NCBI GenBank assembly: GCA_032358165.1
Contig: JAALGY010000057.1
Coordinates: 620,001 to 684,000 of the forward strand
Reading direction: 5' to 3'
From: Diplosphaera chodatii
Taxonomy: Eukaryota > Chlorophyta > Trebouxiophyceae > Prasiolales > Stichococcaceae
Length of the DNA: 64,000 bases
Shown here: in pieces, positions 47,001 to 57,773 of the stretch
Layout: the number at the start of each line of letters is the position of its first letter
Numbering within the stretch: the stretch's first letter is position 1
Made by a program: the position numbers and the translations under genes
Notes under the pieces: model-generated
The model's input: the letters and a program-made list of their open reading frames with translations, nothing else
What the model was told of the DNA's origin: nothing
Databases searched by the model: none

Positions 47001-50000
47001 GCCACCAGGCCGCCCAAGCCGTGGCGCTCTGGTATTGATTACGGTAACCAGCTGTCTCCCAGTTGTGCCTGTAGGGAACTGCGCAGATACACGGGCAGCG
47101 TCCACCACCGCTGCACCTTGGGCTTGTCCTTGGGCTTGCGGGACGGCAGGTGGCGGTCGAGCACCACGTCCGGCTGGCTCAGCAGCGACACCACCTCCTT
47201 GGCGGAAGGCCGCCCGGTCGGGTCGGCGTCCATGCACTGCGCCATCAGGTCTGCCACCGCCTGGGGGCACTCCTCTGGCACCCTGCCGCAGGACCACAGG
47301 AGTTCATGAGAAGCCCTGCTCGCTCCTCAGCACCATGTCGAAATAGCGAGAGTGTTGCTCATGTGCATGGCACTGGCAAGGCAACAAAGACACGTGGCAA
47401 CTTGCTTCCACAGTGAAGCACTAGTTCGAGGGGGCGTGCTGCAGTTGTTGGCACCAAAGCCTGCACTCACTTGACGGAGCGCAGGCGGCCACGGGCGGGG
47501 GCCTCCCCCGTGATCAGCTCCCACAGAATGACGCCGTAGCTGAACATGTCCACCTTCTCGGTGCACCGGTCCCCCATCAGCACCTCTGGCGCCTGCACAG
47601 CGGCACGGCACGCTCCTCGGCATACGGTGTTGACCTGTAACATGAGTTGCCCTGCCGGGCAGCTGCCGAAGTGCAGTGTCTGGTGCTTCTGGCTGCAGCG
47701 CTACCTCACTCAACTTCAGCAGCATCTAGGTCCGATGCCACGGCTTGAGCAACTGTTGCCCCTTTGGAATCTCCTAGATGGCAGTAGTTGGATACTCACC
47801 GACCAGGTGAAGGTGCCGACTTGCTGCTGGGCGGACAGGTAGTCCTTGTTCTGCAGCTTGGCAAGGCCCACATCGGAGATCTTGGCGGTGAAGTCCGCCG
47901 CAAGCAGCACGTTGGGGCTCTTCACGTCCTGTGATAGAGCAGTTGCTGGCTCGGGACCTTGCTCCGCAACAGCAGCACAAAGCCCCGTGATGGCATTGCG
48001 CAGACAGCGCCATATGGGAAGGCGGCTTCTGCTGCTGCCGGCTCGTTGTGAACATTGGCACCAACTCTGGGTGCCTATCACAGCAACTCGTATGCACTGC
48101 CGAAGCAGCTTGCTGCAGCTGCCTAGCCGACTGTGGCGGTGCCAGAGTGCAGGGTGGTGCACGCACCAGGTGCACGATGCAGTGGGTGTGCATGAAGGCG
48201 AGGCCGCGTGCAATGTCCAGAGCGATCTGCTTGCCCAGGCCCGGCTGGGGGCGGCCGCCGATCCACGGCGCACTGCAGATCGCACAGTAGCACACTGTTC
48301 GACAGCATGTGGCAGGCCGCCAGACGAGCATCTGCCAACTCGCTCAGGTACCGAGGACGTCCACGAGCCACCAGCTGCAGAGGGCACACCACTTGTACCA
48401 CCGGAGGCTGCCCTCTTTGTCACGCCGGAGGCAGTTGTGCAGGTCACCCTGCTCCAAAAACCTGCAGCACGCGCTTACAACCCCTCAGACGCTCACAGTG
48501 TGATGGCAATTATCCAGCAGAAGCGATGTTCATCTGAAGCTTGAAGACCCGAGATATCGACTGCTGACTTACTCGGTGACGAGCAGAGTTTGGGGGCCAT
48601 CGCTGCAGGAGCCCAGGAACTGCACCACATTACGGTCTCGGCACGACTCCAACATTGCGACCTGCAAGACAAGGCTCGAGGAACTCGCACTCCTGCCGTC
48701 TGGCATCGCATAGTTCATACCCAGGTGATGGCAACTTGCCACCTTGTGGGCTTTTTCGAGCACGAGGTGCAGGCGCATTGAAGCTCAGCAGGCATACACA
48801 TTGCCACGCTTCCATGAGGGGAGGTGGGTGGTGGCGCCCTGCTGACCGCTCGCAATGCATGCGCTGGCCTGAACCTGAACACTGTTGGTGGGCGGGCGGC
48901 GCACCTCCTTGTCGAAGTCGGCGCGCTCCTTATCAGAGGCGTCAAAGGGGATGACCTTCACCGCCACCGGCTGGATGCCGCCCAGCAGCGCCTTGTACAC
49001 CTGCCGGGCACCCACATTGCACGCTTGGTGGCCACTGGCCATGCCACCCTTCTTGCAGCAGGGGCCATGTGCTGTGGGCATGGCCGTCCACAGCCTTCAG
49101 CATCAGGGCGGGCATGTTGCAGTACGGCAGATTTCATGTAAATATGGTGCTACACAAAGCACTGACCGTGCCGAAGGAGCCCGCCCCCAGGCGCCACAGT
49201 GTGCCATCCTCGTGCACGCACACCTGCAGGACAGGCGCTTGCAGGTGTGCAAAAACCGTCATGATGCCTGGCAATGCTGCATTGCCACGGTCGACTCTGT
49301 GACGTGATCACGCCAGTGCCTCATGGCCGGCACTGCCGAAGGCTTGCGGTGTATCACGTGGCAGAGTCTGCTGGTCTGCTGCATGCTAGACACACACGGG
49401 ACCCTGGCTGTTCTGGTGCACACAGTGAACAGCTTCCTTGATTACACACCTCGATGTCCTCGAGGCGTACAACGGGCTGCATGCCGCTGCCGTCCTCGCC
49501 CTCTGTGGGCGGCCCCCACGATCGGCTGCGCGGCTGCATCGCTGCGTCATCCGCGTCCAGCTGCGGCACGCTCCTGCGGACACGGCCATGATCCTCCTTG
49601 CATGCGGACACTCGATCCCTTCTGTGGGCTTGCAACACCGCAGGTGCGGCGCGGACATGCAGCAGTGAAGGCAGATTCTGGCACTCGACACGGGTGGAGC
49701 GAGATTGGGCGTGGGTGGTGTCCGGCCACATGAGCAGGTACCTGTTGCTCAGCAGCAGGAGCTCTGGCGCGGAGGAGTTCGTGCGCAGCGAGGACTTCCC
49801 GTGGCTGTGCCAGGAGTATTGGCTGCGGTAGTGTTCGGAGTTGTGACTCAGGTGCTGGGCGCTGCCGCCGCCGGCTTCTACGGCATTGTAGCTGCTGCTG
49901 GCGAGCGTGTCTGCGAATGACGTCAGCTGAGCGCCGTTGGTACCACGGTTCTGTGAGGCCTGCTGCTGCGCAGCGACCCCTCCGCCGCCTGCCGCCGTGA

Positions 50001-50478
50001 CCGCAGCCCGCTGCCGCGCGAACGGGCTCTCAATGCTGGCGCCGGCGGAGGAAGCAGAGGAAGCGGGATCTGTCCCACGGGCGGCCTGCTGCAGCGCCAC
50101 CACTGGCCCGCCCGCCGGGTGCGCTTGTGGATGCTGCCGCCGACCGCTGTCTGACTTGCTGCCTGCCATGTCACCCTGCAGCTGCTCCTGCTGCTGCTGC
50201 GGGGCCCCCTGAGGCTGCTGCTTGGCAGCAGCCGCATGCCCGCCCGAGGCGTCCACAGACTTGGGGCGTGCTCCCACTGATGACCTGTTGCCACGGCTGC
50301 GCGGCCGCCGCTGCCGAGGGCGCGTGCCAGCCACGCACGTCAGCCACCAGTAGGCGACGCCGCCCGCAGCTGCGGCCGCTGCCACCGCAGTGGCGCACAG
50401 CAGCACCGCGGACTTGAGGCGCTCCCCCGCTACGGACGAGGGGTGCATCGCCGGGGCCTGCGCCGGCTGTGCTGCCAT
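44001..50478 (-). CDS. Membrane-anchored protein kinase A with conserved algal C-terminal region
   Basis: The start ATG is at 50478. Exon 1 (50478-49742) encodes a TM helix (SAVLLCATAVAAAAAAGGVA, residues about 20-45) and a Gln/Ser/Ala-rich disordered stretch. Further exons 49573-49450, 49223-49167, 49000-48905 and 48661-48573 are phase-consistent and carry [42 protein letters not shown] and [12 protein letters not shown]. The catalytic loop is HCIVHL|DVKSPNVLL, split by an intron; DFG is replaced by DVG ([10 protein letters not shown]); GTFTWSAPEVLMGDRCTEKV is the activation segment end. Lobes close at [20 protein letters not shown] then [14 protein letters not shown]. After the kinase, about 300 residues in short exons (46933-44001) include [35 protein letters not shown] and LTPQQEKAILGEAR; their role is unknown. 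The stop at 44003-44001 follows a Ser-rich tail. Paralogous to kinase B downstream. Confidence 0.82.
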
Positions 50479-51801
50479 TGCGGCTGGCGCCGAGACAAGA
50501 CAGCGCTGCTTCACCGCCGCGCCTGACGCAGGCAAGGCAACACTGCCATTCCAGCAGCAGCTGTAGTAGTGGCTGCACTGCTCACAGCGCACGGCTGGTG
50601 GGCGACAGGCTACAGCGCCTGCGACCACACCACACTTCAGCCGCAGTCTCAGGTGGTGCACATACCCTGTCGAAAGGCACAGCAGGGAGTGTGGTCGCTG
50701 TGCGGGCCAGATGACAACACCCAATGCTGCTGAAACGCTTCACATCACCGACTCTCATCTCAGGATCAAAAACCACTACATGCCACTGTGCGCACGCGTG
50801 CGATCAGGTCGTGTGTGACACAAATGCAAGCATAGAAGGCGGCAACACATCGTTTGCTGCGTGCAAGGGCTATTTGCAACATCAGTGAGTAAGCGTCGCA
50901 GCGATTGTGGGTGCCACTTCGGCACGCCGGATCAGCAGGCAGCTGCAGTAGACGCAGATCGAGATGATTCCCGGCTATGCAGTCCCAAACTCCGGCATCG
51001 CAATCGGCAGGTGCGTACCCTGAGATTACGGATGCCGAAGATTAAGGCCTCCCGCGACCTGCGGCTAAGCGCAAGGCCACCGACGTCGCTGCTCAACAGT
51101 TGCCGTTGACAGGCAGAAGTGCAGCAGCCGCCTGCAACGGAGAACGGCTGCAGCGGCGCAAGTGAGCCGAACGCACTTTTTGCAGCCACGAAAAGGTCAT
51201 GGAATCCAATCGGGCAGTATAGTACGGTTCACCGCTTGACACAAGCCGGGCCGCCCATTTCAAATTCTATTATGTTGGTATACCGCCGGTTGTATCGCCC
51301 AACTCCAAGACGGTTCCATGGTCAAGTTCATGAAGGATCAGGCAAGGCAGGCCGCACAAGTACATTGCAACGTGTTGGTACGCCTTGTGAAACGGCACAC
51401 AAGTCCAGGGCAGTGGAGCTGCTGTCATTGGCAGGTCATTGAGCGGTGCAGCAGTTGCTACAAGGGCGTGAGACATATATATGGGTTACGGCAGCACCGA
51501 GAGTGGCGATGTTACAACTGATGTCTGAGGGAGCTGAGCATCAGACCCTCCCGCACGCTGGTCAGCTGCAACAGATGCAGCATGCAGGCTGCCCATGCAT
51601 CTGTGTAACGAACAAATCATCAAGCAGCAACTGTGCAGCTCCAACTTCGTGCGCATCTGCAATGTGCCTGTGGCAGCAGATCAAGCGCCGCTGAACGATG
51701 GTTGTGATACTGCTGCTCTGATCACTGTATCTACCTGCTGGATTCTGTGGTCAGGACCACCTGAGTGTAGCCCTCTCGGCATACGCTGTGCTGTCTCTGG
51801 G
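50479..51801. promoter_or_regulatory. Gap between tandem kinases
   Basis: This 1.3-kb stretch holds the promoter of kinase A and the 3' UTR of kinase B, which are in tandem on the minus strand. Open frames on either strand have no recognisable motif. Confidence 0.35.
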
Positions 51802-54800
51802 TCACTCGCTGCTGGTGCGGGTGCTTGCATTTGCACAGGGGGACACTGCCCTGGCTGCCGGCGTGCAAGTGGACGATGCAACCGTCGTCCCAGATCCCGC
51901 CCGCAGGTCAAGCGAGCCCGCACGCGACGCCTCTGCGCCGCCCTCCGATGACACGCTCATGGCCTGAAAGCAGCACCAGTGGCATATTCACAGTCTAACA
52001 GCGCCACGGGCCCTGCAGCTGCCGGCGCCGGTTCTCCGTGCGAGACTGTGAGACGAACGCACACCCTACCTCTACAGCCTCCTGTAAGCGGGCGTAGTGT
52101 AGAGACATTTAGAAAGGAAAAGCTGACAGGAAAAGGGTGCCTTGCCTGCTCCATGAGGCTGCGGGAGCCTGGGCGTAGCTCATCTGAATCAGTGCGCAGC
52201 TGCTGGGCCTGAAGCAGCTCTGCCAAGGCGCAAGGGTCCCATACGAAGGGTGCGCTCTCAACCGCCATTCGCGCCTGCCAATCAATCATGCTGCCTTTTC
52301 TTATATGATCTTCTGAGCTGAACCTCGAGTTGCACTGGAGTGGCTAGCACCGTCTCGCAGGGGTGCTTAACAGCAAGCTTCCATGGTGGATGTGCGCCAG
52401 GCCGCTGGCACACAGGGCAGCAGTGCACCTGCTGCAGGGGGGACAGCATGCCCAGCACGTCAAGGAAGCACTCGTTGGAGCACCGCCCCTCCTTGTCCAT
52501 GTTCTCCTTCAGCCGCGTGCTGATGGAGACCGCATCCTCGAAGTGGCTGCTGGGCCCCAAGCCGTCCTGTACGAGAATGATGCGGCTCTAACACAAATCG
52601 CAGCAGCTGAAGCTGCGGTGATGCAACTCCACTCCAGGCATCCGGAGTCACCTCGGTGGCATCAAACTTTTGCAGGGCCTCCACAAGGTTGCTGCGCTCG
52701 GCTGCGACCTGCTGCATGCGCCCCAGCGCTTCCGTGTATCGTGCTGCAGGGTGGCATGAGAGGGCGTCAGCGCACTGCGCTTCGTGGCATGCTGACGCCC
52801 TCTAAAGCACACGTCGGCTTGGTAGACATTCACGCCAATGTTCAATGGTACTCCATTGTATTCTCACTCAGGATCTTGGCACTCTGGAGCGGTGTCAGGG
52901 CAACCGCCTGTAGCACGAGGTGCTGATCCACTCGGTGGGCGTCGCCGTGTCTGCCGCCGACTGCCTGGGCTGGGGTGGTGGACTTGGTGTTGCGCAGCTG
53001 GAAGCTCCACAACGGGTTGTCGCCCATCTGCAGCAGCCAGGGTAGCACTCTCGGCGGTTGCTCAGCGCTTCAAGCGTGCTGCACACTCGCTGACGGTGAC
53101 GCTTCTTGCCACGGGTGCAGCCGGACATGAAATGTCTGCCAAGCTGCTTGTCAGCGGGTGCCAAAGTGGTGCCATGCTGCCACAACCAGCTTGCTGCTGG
53201 GCAGCTTGGCTTTGTTGCCAGCTCGCAACAGGCAGTTCACCTTCAATATGAAGACCTGCTCAAGCAGGGCGACAAGCTGCACACAGCGCAGGTGCGCATC
53301 GGATTGGGGGTCGTACACATCGGGCTGCTTCAAGCACTTCGCCACATCCGTCACGGTGTCCGTCCACAGGCCAATATCCACTCGCTGGCTGCAGAGGCAT
53401 GACACATGAAAAGTCTCCTCAGTTGACCGTCAGCGCAACATACAGCTGCTGACGTGCTTTGATGTGGCATGCTGCCCGTCAGCAGTGTGCGGTATCCTGC
53501 TGTCACCACGTTGAAAAGCAGCAGCACAGACAGGTGGCATGCTGGCATGCCAAGCAGCACCAATCATTGTCGCTGCAGGCACCGGTCACCACGGCCTGCA
53601 CCTGATCGTTTCCGCATCAGCGGGCGCCCAGCCCTTGCGCCTCACGCCACGGCGGCCGCCATACACCAGCTCCGCCAGTTGGCGTGTGATCTCCTGAATG
53701 GCTCTTGCATGGCCGCGGCCCTGGCCCTGCAGTGACACGACGTTACTTGGGCTATGACAGGCTCTGAGGCACTGGTCTCTCGTGTGTGCAACCCTGCTTG
53801 CGACAGCAGCATGTAACCAGCTCACAGCACGTGAGAAGTATGACGGGCACCACGGCACCTCCCTGCTGTTCACCTGAGTGTCTGACGACTTGGGGCGCCT
53901 GGTCGGCAGGTGCCTTTCCAGCACTGCGTCCGGCTGGCTAAGCAGCGACACCACCTCCTTGGCCGACGGCCGCGCGGTCGGATCAGCATCCATGCACTGG
54001 GCAATCAGGTCAGATACCGCCTGTGGGCACTCCTCTGGCACCCTGCAGTTCGATGTTTTACATCGTTGTCAAGGGGGCCAAAGCGCATGGCCTGCATGAC
54101 ATGTTGCAAGCACAGCAGACGGCTTACACCATGAAGAGTGGAGGGTGAAGATAGTGCAACAGCTGCCGTTGTACTTCTTTGCTCACTTGGGGCAGATGGC
54201 TTATACCACGGCATGAAGAGTGGAGGGTGAAGATAGTGCAACAGCTGCCATTGTACTTTGCTCACTTGATAGACCGCAAGCGTCCGCGCTGTGGGGTTTC
54301 ACCGGTGATGATCTCCCACAGAACCACGCCGAGCGAGAACAGGTCGCACTTCTCGGTGCAGCGCAGCCCCATGAGAATCTCTGGCGCTGTCCATGTGAAG
54401 GTCCCTGCATGACAGTATGCAATTGTCAGGTGGATGGTTGTTGAGCCGTCCTGAAGATGTGTAACTATGCTGTTGCTAATTCCAGCGTGTTGCGAGAAGC
54501 CCACCGATGGCCTCCTGGTTTACTGAGAGATATGTCTGGTTCTGCAGCTTGGCTAGGCCAACATCCGCAATCTTGGCTGTGTAGTCCGCGCCAAGCAACA
54601 CATTGGGGCTCTTGATATCCTGCATGCAAAAGATGAACATCAGGCCCTTGCCTTCATGCTCGCCACATACATACTCAGAATGCGGGATCTCCAGAGGCAG
54701 GTCTGCCCGTGAGGGAGTGTACCATGCAGAGATGCTGCACGTGGACAACTTTGATGTGCATGCAGTGAGCTGTAGCAGTCCTCATGCTCACCAGGTGCAC

Positions 54801-57052
54801 AATGCGGTGTGTGTGCAGGAAGGCGAGACCACGCGCGATGTCCAGCGCAATGCTCTTGCCCAGGCCCGGCCGCCGCTTGCCGCCGCGCCCCGTGGGCCTG
54901 GAGTGGCGTGAGCCGCACTCTACTCAGCAGTGCAAGCACATACCAGCTGAAGCGTCCCATGGGCAGCGAAGTATGTTGCTGTAAGGCGAGACAGCAGACA
55001 CTGGTCGTGCAGAGACAGCATGTTCCTCACTTCGTATACCACCGCAGCTTGCCACCGTGTGCATCGCTGCGCAGCGCATTTGCCAGATCGCCATGGTCCA
55101 GGAACCTGAGCAGAGGTTTGCAATGGATTAAGCATCCCGCTGCACAGAGGCTGATAAATGGATCATGCTGATCGGGTCAATCTTTACTGGCATGCATCTG
55201 TATAGACTCACTCTGTGATGAGAAGCGTCTGGCGGCCCTCACTGCACGACCCCAGAAACTGGACAATGTTGCGGTCACGACATGATTCTAGAATGGCCAC
55301 CTGCGTATGGCGGCAGAGGCGTTGGCAACGCCTGACAGTGACAGTGACAGCCTGAGCATGACGGGGCACACGGCTGCTATCTAAGCAGGTGTGTGACTCG
55401 CACCTCCTTATCAAAGTCAGCCCGCTGTTTGTCAGTGGCGTCAAAGGGAATGACCTGAATGTACAACACAGGTTAATCATGTGCTCTATCATGTGCTCTT
55501 CTTTTGTCCTGGCCTTCAGCAGTGAGTAAAGTGCTGGGAAGACAACAGCAGAGCACATCTGGGGCCTGCACCTTCACGGCGACTGGCGTCGCGCCATTCT
55601 TCATGGCTTTGTACACTGTGCCGAAGGAGCCGGCGCCGAGCCTCCACAGTGTGCCGTCCTCCCGATAACAGACCTGCATCACAGCAGTCAACCCGCTTCA
55701 AGCGTGTAGCGTGGAGACCAACACTGCGATACGGTATGGTCAGGATGAACAGGGCTGTGAGGTATAATCCTGCCAGCAACACAGCGGTTTGAACCAAAAT
55801 CTGACCTCGATGTCCTCCAAGCGGACTGCCTCGCTGCTGACTGGGAATGCCGCCGCGACGTCGTTCCACGACCTGCTGCGCTGCACCTGTTGCACACCTG
55901 CCTCGCCATCCTGCCCGGGCTGCGATGTGGTCCGCCTGCACACACGTCCTCAGCACCTTCGATATGCAGAGGGCACAGTCCTGTGCCACTTGTGGCACAT
56001 CGTCTGTACCATCGTGACTAGCAGCTCAGCCGTCAGCCACACCAGCAAGATTCCCAGTAAGCATCGTGCCAACATACGTGGGTCTCGATTTAGCGCACCC
56101 GCTGGAAGGCAGGTCTGGCGGCGAGGAGTTGGTGCGGAGCGATGCCGATTTGTTTGACGAGCCGCGGCTGCGCTGGCTGAGCTCTGCCGGGATGCCTCCG
56201 CCGCCGCCGCCGCCGCTCGCCTGCCAGCGGGGCGGCTGCTGCGCGGGCGTGCTGGGGCCTGACGCCGCCCTGCCCGCTGCTGCTGCTGCTGCGGACGCTG
56301 CTGCAGAGGCTGACTGGAAGGGGCTGGCGACCACCACAGGACTGGCGATGCTGTCCCTGCAGACGCTGGCGTGGGCCTAGTTAGAACCTCTGCACATGAT
56401 GTCAGGACAGGGAGTGGCTGAATGGTCCCATTTCATGCATGGGATTTTAAAAGTCAATACTTGAAATTCTGCTCAGCACCACGTAGCCCAATTGCAGAGG
56501 ACACCTGGGAACCCTGCCGCGACGCTGCTGGTGAGCGGTTGCATACTCGCTTGCCTCAGCCAGGCACGATGTGCTGCCCGCGGGCGCCAGCGCCTGCAGG
56601 TGCGCCCACCCAACGGCAATGGGGACTCGTCCCTGCGGCTGTACGCCGCCCAGGGGCTGCTGAAACCCAGGGGCTGCCTGCTGCTGAGCGTCATCCAACT
56701 CCAGCGGATCCGAATGCCGGCTGGAGCGCCGGGTGGGTTCGGGCTCAGACTGGGTGCGCGAGCGGCGGCGGAAACCCCCAGTCCTGGCCATGCCGGCTTT
56801 GCGGGCCCGCTGTTCCCGCTGCAGCCCCGCCCTGGCGAACATCAGGTATGACAGCACACCCGCTGCTGCGCCTGCCGCCAGCGCAGCCGCGGCCAGCAGC
56901 AGCAGGGACCTCGCGGTGTCCGACATGCTGCGCTGCTGCGGCTGCAGAGGTGGATGTGATATTGCAGCTGCGGCTGTTGCCTGCTGCTGGGCTCGCTCCG
57001 ATGCTGCGTCAACATGCCGGTACACGACATCGCTGGCTGGGTGGGCCGCCAT
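51802..57052 (-). CDS. Membrane-anchored protein kinase B, tandem paralog of kinase A
   Basis: The ATG is at 57052 ([20 protein letters not shown]). A TM helix ([20 protein letters not shown]) is followed by a basic stretch and a Gly/Ser-rich spacer. The kinase domain shows [71 protein letters not shown] helix [21 protein letters not shown] then [26 protein letters not shown] and [20 protein letters not shown]. Like A it has HLD for HRD and DVG for DFG. The C-terminal region repeats A block by block: [86 protein letters not shown], then a Ser-rich tail ending at TGA 51804-51802. Exon boundaries match A in the catalytic loop. Activity and pathway are unknown; a duplicated receptor-like kinase is the best description. 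Confidence 0.82.
54115..54268. repeat. Tandem duplication of about 80 bp at a splice donor of kinase B
   Basis: Copies at about 54115-54192 and 54193-54268 share long identical blocks, including the bases that form the donor GTGAGC of the exon ending in GRLRSIK. The downstream copy on the minus strand repeats that donor inside the intron. Confidence 0.88.
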
Positions 57053-57773
57053 TGCACCTCAGCTCAGGCTGCCTATGTCCATGTATCGGCAGCTTCGACC
57101 ATTCACACGATCCGGGTCCTCAGCAGCGCCGGCATGCGGCCGCAAGCAAGATGCCACCAGCAACGCCGCAGTGCACATGGTCAGCATGCGGTGACGCAAT
57201 GCAGGCCACCCTAAGCACCTGTGACCTCCGAGACTGCTGAAGACCTCTGCAACATGTTCAATTGCTCATCAAAAACCCCACTACACACACACACACACAT
57301 GGGCCGCAGCGGTGCAGGCTGCCTTAAGGACGTGCTGCCGTTTTGCGGGCTTACATTGGCGTCTTGCAGGCATGCCCGAAAGCAGCAAGCAGGTCGACAA
57401 CGCGTTGTGTGCATCTACTTCGGTGAGCAATGTGTGGAGATGCTGTCCTACAGCTTGCTTCACCTCAGGCAAACCAGAGATGTACCGGGTGCCAGCGCAC
57501 CATGCTCGTGAATCACAGATCGCCTGCTGACCTGGAGCAACCTGACAAGGGCAGCTAGCTGGCGATCAGCGGCAGTAACCCTGCATCACTGTTGCACTGT
57601 TTAACTCAGCGGTAGGAGCTTGCAAGCAGCCGAGTTGGTTGTGGACAGTTGCATTCCACCTGGCAGATAGCAAATTGATGTGCATGGCATCCCTGCAACA
57701 GGGCTGCAGCTGGGGACTATACACACTGCATGGTGCAGCATAGCAGTCAGCATGTGCCCTTACATGCGCAGCA
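57053..57773. promoter_or_regulatory. Divergent kinase B/hydrolase promoter region
   Basis: This 720-bp gap separates two divergent start codons. It holds a (CA)n microsatellite at 57283-57299. Small open frames on both strands have no recognisable motif. Confidence 0.35.
57283..57299. repeat. (CA)n microsatellite
   Basis: About eight to nine perfect CA dinucleotides, in the divergent gap between kinase B and the hydrolase. Confidence 0.9.
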
